Shown one piece after another: positions 1-8,392 of a DNA stretch of 32,936 nucleotides (position 1 is the stretch's first letter; every line of letters starts with the position of its first letter). The notes beneath the pieces were generated by a model. It ran no database searches. It saw only the letters and a list, made by a program, of their open reading frames with translations, and was not told the DNA's origin. The stretch is from Nitrospinaceae bacterium. Lineage in GTDB: Bacteria; Nitrospinota; Nitrospinia; Nitrospinales; VA-1. The translations under genes and the position numbers were made by a program. The stretch lies in assembly GCA_029261695.1 (NCBI GenBank), contig JAJDAV010000200.1:1-32936 (forward strand). The letters run 5' to 3'.

Positions 1-281
1 GCAATGATTCTTTGAACTCCGCACTCTTTCAGGGCATAGATATTTGCCCGGTAATTCACGAACGGTGCAGTCAGTGAATAATCTGTTTCACCGTGCCGAG
101 AAAGGAAAAGAAATTCGATTCCATTAAAATTAAAATGATGAATGGGCGCGCTTTCGCCATAGGGAGTATTGAGACTCTGGCATTTTTTTTCCTCACCCAA
201 TGACCGGTCGGTGAGTAAATGATATGCACCACTGCCACCAATTACCGCTATCGGCACAGGGTCTTTTGCGAATTGATTCAT
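1..281 (-). CDS. mtnP: S-methyl-5'-thioadenosine phosphorylase, N-terminal part (runs off the window)
   Basis: Translating the minus strand from the ATG at 281 gives an open frame of 93 codons to the window edge. The protein has a phosphate-binding glycine loop (VIGGSGAYHL, about residues 13-22), a central FLFLSRHGE segment and then VNYRANIYALKECGVQRIIA. These are characteristic of the MTAP/MtnP branch of the PNP/UDP phosphorylase family. MtnP cleaves 5'-methylthioadenosine to adenine and 5-methylthioribose-1-phosphate in cytoplasmic methionine salvage. The start lies 6 nt after the stop of the gamma-carbonic-anhydrase-like gene, so the two are probably co-transcribed; no good Shine-Dalgarno is visible, which fits coupling. 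Only the N-terminal third or so is here. A related inosine or hypoxanthine phosphorylase cannot be excluded without the C-terminal specificity residues. Confidence 0.85.
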   Translation of the reverse strand, partial: MNQFAKDPVPIAVIGGSGAYHLLTDRSLGEEKKCQSLNTPYGESAPIHHFNFNGIEFLFLSRHGETDYSLTAPFVNYRANIYALKECGVQRII

Positions 282-287
282 TCGTGA

Positions 288-794
288 CTAATCCAAATAC
301 GTTTCAATATCGCCAACATAATTGGCCGCCGACTCGCGAATGCCTCGAATCTCCTCTTCCGTCAATTCGCGCTTCACTTTTGCAGGAGACCCAAGCACCA
401 GACTTTTAGGAGGGATTTTTGTATTTGGTGTGACCAATGCCCCGGCTCCAATTATCGATTGCTCGCCTACTTCGGAGCCGTCCATCACAATAGCACCCAT
501 CCCAATAAGACATTGCGAACCAATGGTACAGGCATGCAAGGTAACATTGTGGCCTACCGTAACCTCATCGCCAATTTCCAATGGAAGAGTTTTGCGTGCA
601 ACATGTAAAACACAGCCATCTTGAATATTTGTTCGTTTGCCAACGCGAATGAAGTTAACATCTCCTCGAATTACAGCGTTGAACCATACACTGCTCTCTT
701 CACCAATTTTTACATCGCCGATGATTTGTGCGCTATCAACCACGAGCGCCGATGCATCGATTTCCGGTTTCGTACCTTTAAAAGGATGGATCAT
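288..794 (-). CDS. gamma-carbonic anhydrase-like hexapeptide-repeat protein
   Basis: The 168-residue protein is a left-handed beta-helix built of hexapeptide repeats (IGDVKI, IGDEVT, IGSQCL, VGEQSI). This is the size and layout of the YrdA/PaaY/CaiE group of gamma-carbonic-anhydrase-like proteins. The three zinc-ligand histidines are in place: H64 (VLHV), H82 (GHN) and H87 (LHAC), along with the conserved RGD near residues 43-45. It lacks the long N-terminal extension and acidic loop of Methanosarcina Cam, so carbonic anhydrase activity is possible but not assured. The ATG has AAAGG about 9 nt upstream. It follows the acyltransferase gene by about 90 nt and lies 6 nt before mtnP. The protein is presumably cytoplasmic and trimeric. 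Confidence 0.88.
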   Translation of the reverse strand: MIHPFKGTKPEIDASALVVDSAQIIGDVKIGEESSVWFNAVIRGDVNFIRVGKRTNIQDGCVLHVARKTLPLEIGDEVTVGHNVTLHACTIGSQCLIGMGAIVMDGSEVGEQSIIGAGALVTPNTKIPPKSLVLGSPAKVKRELTEEEIRGIRESAANYVGDIETYLD

Positions 795-887
795 TTTTAC
801 GCCTTTAAAAAAATTAAGTTATCAAAAGTTTTATCATGGTCTGATATTTACTATTTAAAGTCCATGACAATAATAATTCTTTGTTTG

Positions 888-1631
888 TCAAACATCCGCC
901 AGATAGCATTCGCGAACTGCCGTATAACTGATCTTCGCCAATTGTTGCCTGTCAGGGCCTGCATCGATTTCTGGCAAAATAAATACCGTTGCCTTTAGCC
1001 GAGGGTTTTTTAGCAACATTATCATATGTTTGAAAAAGGAGTCCCCATAATATGCGATTGTAGGGCGATTTCCATCATGATATTTAAGGACCACAGGCAC
1101 CACAGGCCGGTTTGCCCGAACCACGGCCTCAAAAACCGCTGACTTAAACGGGACAACATCTACCCCATCTGTTGCCTGCGCTTCGGGGAATAATATCACC
1201 GTGCAGTCAGAATTCAATCGCGTTTCTATATTTTCAATAACTGACCTGACCTGTCGCTTTTGTTTCCTATTGGCAAAAATGGTCATTCCAAGCCACGCTA
1301 AAAGATTAAAAAACGGCCAGTCAGAAATTTCTGCTTTCGATACGAAGAATCCTTTAAAACACGCTCCAAGAATAAAAATATCTGGAGTCCCAACATGGTT
1401 GGCTACGATCAGTGTTCCCGGTTTGGGAAATCCATTTCCCACAACTTCAATTTTAAAGTTCAATACCCAACAAGTAGTTTTAGCCCACCAACGTGTGAAA
1501 AACAGAACCCAATTCAACTTTTGTTTTTTAGACGGGAAAAATAGAATATGGACTGCCACCCCTATCATAAAAAAAACAATAAAGACTCCGACATAAATTA
1601 ACAGCCGAGACAGTGCCAATAAATAACCCAT
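888..1631 (-). CDS. PlsC-family 1-acyl-glycerol-3-phosphate (or lyso-ornithine-lipid) acyltransferase
   Basis: The 247-residue protein has an N-terminal membrane segment (about residues 9-32) and the LPLAT/PlsC fold. Motif I is NHVGTPD with catalytic H79 and D84 (HX4D). Motif III is FPEAQATDG (148-156), followed by VPFKSAVFEA and the motif IV-like VVPVV. PlsC enzymes acylate lysophosphatidic acid at the inner membrane; the FPE-x-x-x-TDG-x-x-x-x-PF arrangement also resembles OlsA-type lyso-ornithine-lipid acyltransferases. Motif III departs from the common FPEGTRS (G to A, T to Q), which may affect acceptor choice. The gene lies 8 nt after the SGNH-hydrolase gene, so both are likely in one operon. 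The exact acceptor cannot be told from sequence. Confidence 0.85.
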   Translation of the reverse strand: MGYLLALSRLLIYVGVFIVFFMIGVAVHILFFPSKKQKLNWVLFFTRWWAKTTCWVLNFKIEVVGNGFPKPGTLIVANHVGTPDIFILGACFKGFFVSKAEISDWPFFNLLAWLGMTIFANRKQKRQVRSVIENIETRLNSDCTVILFPEAQATDGVDVVPFKSAVFEAVVRANRPVVPVVLKYHDGNRPTIAYYGDSFFKHMIMLLKNPRLKATVFILPEIDAGPDRQQLAKISYTAVRECYLADV

Positions 1632-1639
1632 AGTATGGC

Positions 1640-2416
1640 CTAGAAAAATTCACGCCCTTTTTTCTTCATTCGAAACATATCGCAGACAATTAAACGCTTT
1701 AGGTTTGCAAAGATGGAAATGATTCCATCAAACAGGCGCAGTTTCTTTTTGACTGGCACCTGTAAAACCTGAAAAATTTCATCCCTTACTTTGGACCATG
1801 CCGAATGCGTTTTTAGCAAACTGTAATGAATCTTATCCAAACCCGCAAAAATTTCCATTCCTTTAATTAAATGCACCTTTTCATTATTTCGGGCCTTTTC
1901 TTCTAAATAGCCATTTACTTTTTCGATGAACAATTCTGTCTCTTCATAAGTAATGCTGCTACCGGGATAGAAAAATGATTTCAGTATAAAAAAGGTAGTG
2001 GGACTCACATCTTTTTTTAAATCAACGTGAATGGAAGTCATAAAAATTTCAGCATCCCATTTTTGCATTCTAGCAAGCAAGGAATCCAAACCTTCAATCA
2101 GAGTATCGGCTGAGATTCCATACATAAGATCGTTACCTATATCCGTTATCAAGATAACTGTACGTTGAGCTTTCCTTGATTTTCTTTCTGCGATTTCTAT
2201 TGCCCGACAGTCTTGAATGGGTGGATATGAGAAATTAAACATCCCACCTCTCGCGCAAAAACCACGTCCTGGACCCAAAGCATTAATAAATTCGGGTTTA
2301 TTTCCATCAAGACATTTTGAGAGGTGGCGTGTTAACAAAGTGTAACCTCGGGCGAGGTTGCTGGCACCCAGAAACAGAAATAAGAGTGGGGGATCAGAAG
2401 AAGTTTCTTCTTGCAT
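1640..2416 (-). CDS. SGNH-like hydrolase family protein
   Basis: The protein has hallmarks of an SGNH/GDSL fold: a hydrophobic strand ending in FLGASN (block I, with GAS replacing GDS, so the putative nucleophile Ser is kept), GPGRGF, DIGND (block III GxND) and a C-terminal GLDKIH (block V DxxH). No signal peptide is seen, so it is probably cytoplasmic or peripheral. Two starts are possible. ATG at 2416 lies just after the stop of the upstream protease gene and is preferred here. ATG at 2455 would add 13 residues and overlap that gene by 29 nt, with a weak GGAAG upstream. It neighbours a PlsC-like acyltransferase, so a lipid or ester substrate is plausible but unproven. A basic tail (KKKGREFF) ends the protein. 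Confidence 0.65.
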   Translation of the reverse strand: MQEETSSDPPLLFLFLGASNLARGYTLLTRHLSKCLDGNKPEFINALGPGRGFCARGGMFNFSYPPIQDCRAIEIAERKSRKAQRTVILITDIGNDLMYGISADTLIEGLDSLLARMQKWDAEIFMTSIHVDLKKDVSPTTFFILKSFFYPGSSITYEETELFIEKVNGYLEEKARNNEKVHLIKGMEIFAGLDKIHYSLLKTHSAWSKVRDEIFQVLQVPVKKKLRLFDGIISIFANLKRLIVCDMFRMKKKGREFF

Positions 2417-2426
2417 CACACAGGAG

Positions 2427-3338
2427 CTAACGAAACTTTTTTGGAACACCCACAAGATTTGCTTGGGCTTCCAGTTTTATTTTTACATCCTTATAATATT
2501 CCGCCATATTTTTGTACTCCACAGCTTTCGGGTCTCGTCTGCGGTGCAATTGTTTCGCACCCCTGGAATAGTCCCTGATGTTTTCATTATAAGTATCGAA
2601 TCGTTTTTTCCACCAGGAACCCGTTTTCCCACCCCACTCCATTTCTCCATCTGTAAGGGGCTTCAGGATAAGCAGGTTTTTACCTCGGTCAATTTCAAAA
2701 CGGTAATCGCCGAGAAAATTCATTCCCAGTAATCCATCCATGTTTACATATGTATCATTGATAGAAGCCTCTAATAACATGGATTGCGCATTGCCCGTTT
2801 TTACCGTTTGCAAAGCAAAAATTGCACTTTCCCTTGCGCCATTAGCTGTTTGAAAAGTTCTCTTTGCACTTATGCTGGCGGCATACATACCCAACTCTTC
2901 GGCAACCTCTTTACTGAGAGAGATGGAAGATGCACCGGTGTCAAGTATAAGGCGGGCCGTTACTGTGCCATTGAGAATCGTATCAATAAGATAATTATTA
3001 CCGGAAGGGATGAGCGGTACTTCAATAGCACCGCCAGCACTGCGACCTGGCATTTCTATTGGAGCAATGGGAGCTTGCGAAGCACCCCCGGTTACAGAGG
3101 AAGACTGCTTTCGAGCCTCTTTGTGTTTGCGGAAACCTTTTTCTTCTCTGTACTCTTCAGGAATCTTCGAAAGATCATCCGTGTAGTGAGTCTTTCCATT
3201 TTCATCCTTATAAGAATAAATCCCCGCCTCACCAGCAGGAGTAAGGAGAGCGATTCCCAAGACGGTTGCCAAGGTGAAAACCGTGAGGCTGAACTTACTT
3301 AGCTTCGATTGCCTAGAGTTAGACTGGTTTAACTTCAT
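2427..3338 (-). CDS. DUF4124 domain fused to retropepsin-like aspartic protease (copy 1)
   Basis: The 303-residue protein begins with a basic stretch and a hydrophobic segment (about 16-38) acting as signal peptide or anchor. A DUF4124 module follows (IYSYKDENGKTHYTDD, then IPEEYRE, residues 40-65), then a Ser/Pro linker. Next is a single-lobe aspartic protease domain with the catalytic motif LDTGAS (D133) and a downstream DGLLGMNFL flap/hydrophobic-Gly block (201-209). Single-lobe proteases of this kind act as dimers. The C-terminal 80 residues are charged and probably helical, with conserved WGGK..WWKKRF. The protein should sit in the periplasm. It is paralogous along its length to the gene at 3466-4398. 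Its substrate is unknown. The start is the only plausible in-frame ATG. Confidence 0.82.
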   Translation of the reverse strand: MKLNQSNSRQSKLSKFSLTVFTLATVLGIALLTPAGEAGIYSYKDENGKTHYTDDLSKIPEEYREEKGFRKHKEARKQSSSVTGGASQAPIAPIEMPGRSAGGAIEVPLIPSGNNYLIDTILNGTVTARLILDTGASSISLSKEVAEELGMYAASISAKRTFQTANGARESAIFALQTVKTGNAQSMLLEASINDTYVNMDGLLGMNFLGDYRFEIDRGKNLLILKPLTDGEMEWGGKTGSWWKKRFDTYNENIRDYSRGAKQLHRRRDPKAVEYKNMAEYYKDVKIKLEAQANLVGVPKKFR

Positions 3339-3394
3339 CAGATAAAACCATGAATCCTTTCTCTCCCCATTGCTTCAAATTTCCGAGAAACAAT

Positions 3395-3417
3395 ATTATA
3401 ACCTAAACTTATTTGTT
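3395..3417 (-). promoter_or_regulatory. possible sigma-70 -10 box upstream of the copy 1 protease
   Basis: A perfect TATAAT is read on the minus strand at 3400-3395, about 60 nt upstream of the ATG at 3338. No good -35 hexamer lies at 16-18 nt (best TTCAGG), so the call is weak. The 127-nt gap between the two protease paralogues is otherwise AT-rich and featureless. Confidence 0.3.
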
Positions 3418-3465
3418 CCTGAATATTAGAAATAAATTTATGTCTGGAAAAGAATGTAGGAGTGA

Positions 3466-4398
3466 TTATCGAAACTGTTGCGGGACACCCGATATCATAG
3501 CGCGACTTTCCAGGTTCTGCCTTAAGTCCTTATAAAACTCGGCGGTTTTCAACATGTTTGCGGCTTTTTCGTGGCCTCTGCGTTGCATTTGGTTCGCACG
3601 ATTGCTGAAACTTTTCACAGAGGTTTCGTAATATTCAAAGCGACTTTTCCACCAATTGCCTGGTTTCCCTCCCCAAGTGACTTCCTCATTCTTGCTGGGA
3701 GGTTTGAGAGTCAATAACTTGTTGGTGCGGTCAATCTCGAAACGAAAATCACCAAGAAAACTCATTCCCAACAAACCATCAATGTCTTTTATATGTTTTG
3801 CTATAGAAGCCTCAACTAATTGCGAGGTTGCACTCCCGGCACTAACTGTTTGCAAAGCAATCAGCGGCATCCAGGCTTCACCCCCCGCAGTGTTGAAAGG
3901 CATCTCCGCAGATGTACCACTATTTAGAACTCCTAACTTCTGCCCCACCTCTTCAGAGAGTGTGATAAAAGATGCCCCGGTATCAAGCATGAGTTTGGCT
4001 TTGACCCTGTTATTGAGGAGGACTTCAACAAGAAAATTTCCGCCACTTACAGGGATGAGTGGGATCTGAACTTCCTTAGCACTTGAAGAGACTACGGGAA
4101 TTTCTAACGGAGGTGATGATTGAAGCTCAGCAGCCGGTGTAGTTCGATGCGAGCCACGGGCCTCCTCGGCCTTGCCGTAACCCTCTCCATTCTCCCTAAA
4201 CTCTTCCGGGATTTTGGAGATATCATCAGTAAAGTGGATAGCGCCATTTTCATCTTTATAAGAAAAGATGGCCGCTTCACTTTGAAGGGTAAAGTGGTAA
4301 AGTATCAGAAAGGTTACAATAGATAACCCTGCTATTCCTATACCAAACCTATTCAGTTTCGATCGGGCTGACATAGACTTCGCGGGGTTTGACTCCAT
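3466..4398 (-). CDS. DUF4124 domain fused to retropepsin-like aspartic protease (copy 2)
   Basis: The 310-residue paralogue of the neighbouring gene has the same order of parts: basic N-terminus, hydrophobic segment (about 18-36), DUF4124 module (IFSYKDENGAIHFTDD, then IPEEFRE, 44-69), linker, protease domain with LDTGAS (D139) and IDGLLGMSFLG, then a WGGKPGNWWKSRF-type charged C-terminus ending GVPQQFR. The catalytic triplet is intact in both copies. The ATG at 4398 overlaps the 3' end of ftsK by 50 nt; an internal ATG at 4374 would shorten that, but the longer form aligns better with copy 1. It probably belongs to the nadB-ftsK transcript. A tandem duplication is the simplest explanation for the pair. 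Function is unknown; a periplasmic peptidase is inferred. Confidence 0.82.
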   Translation of the reverse strand: MESNPAKSMSARSKLNRFGIGIAGLSIVTFLILYHFTLQSEAAIFSYKDENGAIHFTDDISKIPEEFRENGEGYGKAEEARGSHRTTPAAELQSSPPLEIPVVSSSAKEVQIPLIPVSGGNFLVEVLLNNRVKAKLMLDTGASFITLSEEVGQKLGVLNSGTSAEMPFNTAGGEAWMPLIALQTVSAGSATSQLVEASIAKHIKDIDGLLGMSFLGDFRFEIDRTNKLLTLKPPSKNEEVTWGGKPGNWWKSRFEYYETSVKSFSNRANQMQRRGHEKAANMLKTAEFYKDLRQNLESRAMISGVPQQFR

Positions 4399-6706
4399 CA
4401 GATGGGCCTACTACCCCTTCTCTCTCCATAGCTTCTATGATTCGCGCAGCCCTGTTGTATCCTATTCTTAAACGGCGCTGGATATAAGATATGGATGCCT
4501 GCCTGTCTTTTGCAACGATAGCTAATGCCTCATCGTATTTTTCATCCATATCCTCTTCCTCTTGTTCGTCTTTAGCTTCTATTTCTGCAGCCTTAAAAAT
4601 ATCTTCTTCGTAAACTGGTTTCGCCTGCTTCTTAATGAAACCAACGATTCGCTCGATCTCTTCATCGCTGACCATTACTCCGTGCAGCCGTAATAAATTG
4701 GATGATCCTGGAGGCAGAAACAACATATCACCTCTACCTAATAATTTATCTGCGCCCATTGCATCGAGGATGGTTCGGGAATCCACTCGGGAAGTTACCT
4801 TATAAGACATTCGAGTTGGAAAATTTGCTTTGATGATTCCGGTCAACACATCAACAGAAGGGCGCTGAGTTGCAACGATAAGATGTATGCCCGCAGCACG
4901 TGCCATCTGCGCCAACCTAGTCAATGAATCTTCCACGCCTTTAGATGCAACCATCATCAAGTCGGCTAACTCATCGATCAACACAACAACAAATGGAAGT
5001 TTTGCCGGTGGTTCAGGAAGCAACACTTCCTCTTCACCATCTTCATCAACAGGCTTTACACCTTTATTGGATTTTTCATGTTTTTTAAATTCAATTTCAT
5101 ATTCTCTCTGACGTTTTTCTGCATACTCATTAAAACCGGTGATGTTTCTAACCCCGCACTCAGCCATCATTTTATAGCGCGACTCCATTTCGGTGACGGC
5201 CCACTGCAACGCTGCTGCGGCTTTTTTAGGATTCGTAACAACCGGAGCAATAAGATGTGGAATGCCATCGTAAACCGAGAGCTCTAACATCTTGGGATCA
5301 ATCATGATCATCTTGACTTCATCCGGTGTGGCATTGAGTAAAATGCTACATATCATGGAGTTCAGCCCAACACTTTTTCCGGAACCTGTCGAACCTGCCA
5401 TCAACAAATGCGGTGTCTTCGCAAGATCTTGCACTGCAGGTTCGCCGGTTATGTCTTTACCGATCGCAAGATTCAATTTTGAACCCGACTCCTGAAAAGC
5501 ATCTGATTCCATAACGTCTCTAAAATAAATGGTCTCACGGCGAAGGTTTGGAATCTCAATCCCAACCACAGGCTTGCCTGGAACGGGAGCAAGAATGCGC
5601 AACCCAACACAACGCATTGCCAGAGCCAAATCATCTGCAAGCGAAACAATGCGACTTACCTTAACTCCCGGCGCCGGTTCGTATTCAAACAAAGTAATAA
5701 CGGGACCCGGTAAAACTTGAACGACCCGGCCATCAATGCCAAAGTCTGCCAATTTCTTTTCCAAAATCGCACTGCTTGCCAAAATTTCATTTCGGGCTTT
5801 TTCAGAATCTGTCCCTACCTCAGGAGGCACATCGTTTAACAAAGACAGAGGCGGAACCTCGTACTTATCCGACGATCCCATAAATGGGAAATTATCCTGC
5901 ACCACAAACTCTGGTTTCTCTTCTTTTTTCTTTTTGTCAGACTTGTCCAGACGCTCAGCCACTACAGGTTCGGGGCGGTTGCGAGTAACAATCACCGGAT
6001 CGCTTACAACTTTTTTGGTTTTAACAGCGTCTGCACGTGCCGTCTGGATTTTTCCATAAGCGGCTTTCATCCCCTGAAAAACTTTAACAGTCCCTTGCAG
6101 CATCTTTATGGCAAGACTTTTGATGCCGTTCATACCCAACCACAACACAGCACCCGTCATGGAAATAATTTTCCCCAAAGTTTCTACAAGAATATTGACC
6201 TCAAGGCGAGTCATTACCATAAAAGAAATGAACAATAACGTTGCAAGAATCAATATTGCCCCTGATGGATTCAACCAAGTAACCAGAAACCCGCCAAGCC
6301 CAGCACCAACCAAACCCCCAACGGGCACAGCCTTTCCAAAAAATGGATCAATTTGAAACTTAATTGCCAGCAATGAACAAAGTCCGATAAGGAACAAGGT
6401 CCCAGAACCCACGATTAACGGCCAGTTTTGCACTTGCTTGCCGCGAATTAGTACCCAGCCTAAAGCTGCCGTGATTACGGGGAAGAAAAATGAACCACTG
6501 CCAAAAACACGTGCCAGTCCATCAGCAAGATAGGCACCCACCATACCTCCGGAATTGGCCACTCCAGCTCCCGTCACACTTTTACTAAAGGAGGGGTCGG
6601 TGGATGAAAATGTCATCAGCGCCATAAATCCAAAAACCGTGAAGGCCAGCGCAACTACACCAAAAAAATCTCGGATCAAAACATGTACTGTTTTTTCTTC
6701 ACTCAT
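4349..6706 (-). CDS. ftsK: DNA translocase FtsK
   Basis: The 785-residue protein has the FtsK/SpoIIIE plan: four or five hydrophobic segments in the first 170 residues, a charged linker (about 225-280), an alpha/beta motor and a C-terminal winged-helix gamma domain. Walker A is GSTGSGKS (438-445). Walker B is VVLIDELADLMM, followed by the ARAAGIHLIVATQRPSVDV block. The gamma domain (final 65 residues, QASISYIQRRLRIGYNRAARI) reads polar KOPS sequences and activates XerCD. At the septum FtsK pumps the chromosome terminus and resolves dimers. The linker is short compared with E. coli FtsK, close to SpoIIIE length. It starts 8 nt inside the 3' end of nadB, so translational coupling is likely. Confidence 0.96.
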   Translation of the reverse strand: MSEEKTVHVLIRDFFGVVALAFTVFGFMALMTFSSTDPSFSKSVTGAGVANSGGMVGAYLADGLARVFGSGSFFFPVITAALGWVLIRGKQVQNWPLIVGSGTLFLIGLCSLLAIKFQIDPFFGKAVPVGGLVGAGLGGFLVTWLNPSGAILILATLLFISFMVMTRLEVNILVETLGKIISMTGAVLWLGMNGIKSLAIKMLQGTVKVFQGMKAAYGKIQTARADAVKTKKVVSDPVIVTRNRPEPVVAERLDKSDKKKKEEKPEFVVQDNFPFMGSSDKYEVPPLSLLNDVPPEVGTDSEKARNEILASSAILEKKLADFGIDGRVVQVLPGPVITLFEYEPAPGVKVSRIVSLADDLALAMRCVGLRILAPVPGKPVVGIEIPNLRRETIYFRDVMESDAFQESGSKLNLAIGKDITGEPAVQDLAKTPHLLMAGSTGSGKSVGLNSMICSILLNATPDEVKMIMIDPKMLELSVYDGIPHLIAPVVTNPKKAAAALQWAVTEMESRYKMMAECGVRNITGFNEYAEKRQREYEIEFKKHEKSNKGVKPVDEDGEEEVLLPEPPAKLPFVVVLIDELADLMMVASKGVEDSLTRLAQMARAAGIHLIVATQRPSVDVLTGIIKANFPTRMSYKVTSRVDSRTILDAMGADKLLGRGDMLFLPPGSSNLLRLHGVMVSDEEIERIVGFIKKQAKPVYEEDIFKAAEIEAKDEQEEEDMDEKYDEALAIVAKDRQASISYIQRRLRIGYNRAARIIEAMEREGVVGPSDGVKPREVYVSPIETE

Positions 6707-8357
6707 GGGTAACTATTCTCGGGTTAATCGGGGTTATCAATCTACGGACGGTGTCTTGGGAAATGTTATCGCATTTCCAATTCTCATCATCCGTATCCAG
6801 GTGGTCGAGGTTGTAATGCAGACCTCGACTTTCTTTTCGTGTCAGCGCACCTTCAATAATCAACTGTGCAGTGATAGCGATGTTCCTCAGTTCTAAAGTG
6901 TCTTTTGTAATTTTAAAATTCCAATAGTATTCCTGAATTTCTTCCAACAACAGTTGGATGCGACGTTCCGCCCGCTTCAAACGCTTGTCCGAACGAACGA
7001 TGCCAACATAGTTCCACATCAAACGGCGTATTTCGTCCCAGTTATGCGAGACCACTACCGATTCATCACTGTCAACCGCACTTCCAGGGTCCCATTCAGG
7101 AATCTGCTCCAACAAAGTTTTCGAGTTTTCCGATTCTTTAAACAAGCTCACCGCTTTGTCGACAGCTCGATGAGAAAGCACCAGACCCTCTAATAACGAA
7201 TTGGAAGCCAGACGGTTCGCGCCATGCAATCCTGAAAAGCAAACTTCGCCGCTGGCGAACAAACGTTTGATATTGGTTTGTCCATTTGCATCAACTACCA
7301 ATCCGCCACACATATAATGAGCCGCCGGTACAACAGGCACTCGTTCTTTGGACATATCAAAACCAAATTCCAGGCAGGTTTGATAAATATTCGGGAATCG
7401 TTCACGAATTCGGTAACCCTCCAGATGCGTGACATCCAGATAAACACAATCGTCACCACTTTTTTTCATTTCATGGTCAATCGCACGAGCCACCACATCG
7501 CGTGGAGCGAGACAACCCAGTTCATGATATTTCTCCATGAAGGTGTCGCCATTTTCTAAACGCAATATTCCACCTTCGCCCCGAACCGTTTCAGAAATTA
7601 AAAATGATTTTGCTTTTGGGTGAAAAAGACAAGTCGGGTGGAATTGAAAAAATTCCATATTGGCAATCTTTGCTCCCGCACGATAGGCAACAGAAATACC
7701 ATCTCCTGTAGCCGTATCCGGATTCGACGTATAAAGATAAACCTTGCCAGCACCACCGGAGGCAAGAAAGATGACGTTGCCCACCAGGGTTTCTACCTGG
7801 CTTGTCTTGTGGTTCAGCACATAGAGGCCTAACGCCTCATCGTCAGAACTACCCGGTTGAATTTTTTCATCAAGCCTCGCCAGGGTGATCAGGTCGATCG
7901 CCATATGATGCTCGAATATTTCTATATTTTTTTCAGCGTGAACCGCTTCAATGAGTGTTTTTTCAATTTCCCATCCCGTAAGATCATGAGCGTGAAGAAT
8001 TCGACGCCTGGAATGGCCACCCTCTTTCCCTAAATCAAACTCCGTTCCGCGAAGATCGAATTGAGCGCCTAGCTGGATCAACTCACGGATTCTTTCAGGG
8101 CCTTCACGACAGGCGATTCTCACAAAGTCTTCGTGACAGAGTCCGCGACCGGTTTCCATCGTGTCCTGAACGTGCAGCTCGAACGAGTCGTCTTCCGCCA
8201 TTACCGAGGCAATCCCGCCCTGAGCATATTTAGTGGCAGACTCTTCCAACGCATCCTTGGTGATGATTCCCACCGATCCAAACTTGCAAACCTTGAGCGC
8301 AAAGGTCAACCCGGCAACACCAGAACCGATTACTATGAAATCCTTTTGCATAGCCAT
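6699..8357 (-). CDS. nadB: L-aspartate oxidase
   Basis: The 552-residue protein matches the NadB branch of the succinate dehydrogenase/fumarate reductase flavoprotein family. It has an N-terminal FAD-binding GSGVAG (11-16), KYAQGGIASV, HSRRRILHAHDLTG, EFFQFHPT, RGEGGILR, PAAHYMCGG and the C-terminal FAD contact ASGEVCFSGLHGANRLASNSLLE. It oxidises L-aspartate to iminoaspartate, the first step of de novo NAD synthesis in the cytoplasm; NadD, also in this window, acts later in the same pathway. ATG at 8357 is the upstream start and a second ATG lies at 8351. A strong sigma-70-like promoter ends 6 nt before the first ATG, so the mRNA may be leaderless. ftsK overlaps its 3' end. Confidence 0.95.
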   Translation of the reverse strand: MAMQKDFIVIGSGVAGLTFALKVCKFGSVGIITKDALEESATKYAQGGIASVMAEDDSFELHVQDTMETGRGLCHEDFVRIACREGPERIRELIQLGAQFDLRGTEFDLGKEGGHSRRRILHAHDLTGWEIEKTLIEAVHAEKNIEIFEHHMAIDLITLARLDEKIQPGSSDDEALGLYVLNHKTSQVETLVGNVIFLASGGAGKVYLYTSNPDTATGDGISVAYRAGAKIANMEFFQFHPTCLFHPKAKSFLISETVRGEGGILRLENGDTFMEKYHELGCLAPRDVVARAIDHEMKKSGDDCVYLDVTHLEGYRIRERFPNIYQTCLEFGFDMSKERVPVVPAAHYMCGGLVVDANGQTNIKRLFASGEVCFSGLHGANRLASNSLLEGLVLSHRAVDKAVSLFKESENSKTLLEQIPEWDPGSAVDSDESVVVSHNWDEIRRLMWNYVGIVRSDKRLKRAERRIQLLLEEIQEYYWNFKITKDTLELRNIAITAQLIIEGALTRKESRGLHYNLDHLDTDDENWKCDNISQDTVRRLITPINPRIVTHE

Positions 8358-8363
8358 GTCCAG

Positions 8364-8392
8364 ATTATATCGAATTACTCCTTAATTTTCAA
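8364..8392 (-). promoter_or_regulatory. sigma-70-type promoter for nadB-ftsK
   Basis: On the minus strand TTGAAA (8392-8387) and TATAAT (8369-8364) are separated by exactly 17 nt. Only CTGGAC lies between the -10 box and the nadB ATG, so the predicted +1 falls on or next to the start codon. An AAGGAG lies inside the spacer, where it would not be transcribed from this promoter. Confidence 0.7.

Noticed and set aside
3349-3351. Short leader ORF (MVLSDEVKPV) overlapping the start of the copy 1 protease
   Set aside because: It has AAGGA close upstream but only ten codons, with no sign of attenuation or regulatory residues.
2427-4398. Retroelement origin of the retropepsin-like genes
   Set aside because: There is no reverse transcriptase or integrase, and both have a bacterial signal segment and DUF4124 module.
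7278-7559. Plus-strand ORFs inside nadB, ftsK, aroB and the pilin genes
   Set aside because: They lie wholly opposite conserved genes and show no family motifs or ribosome-binding sites.
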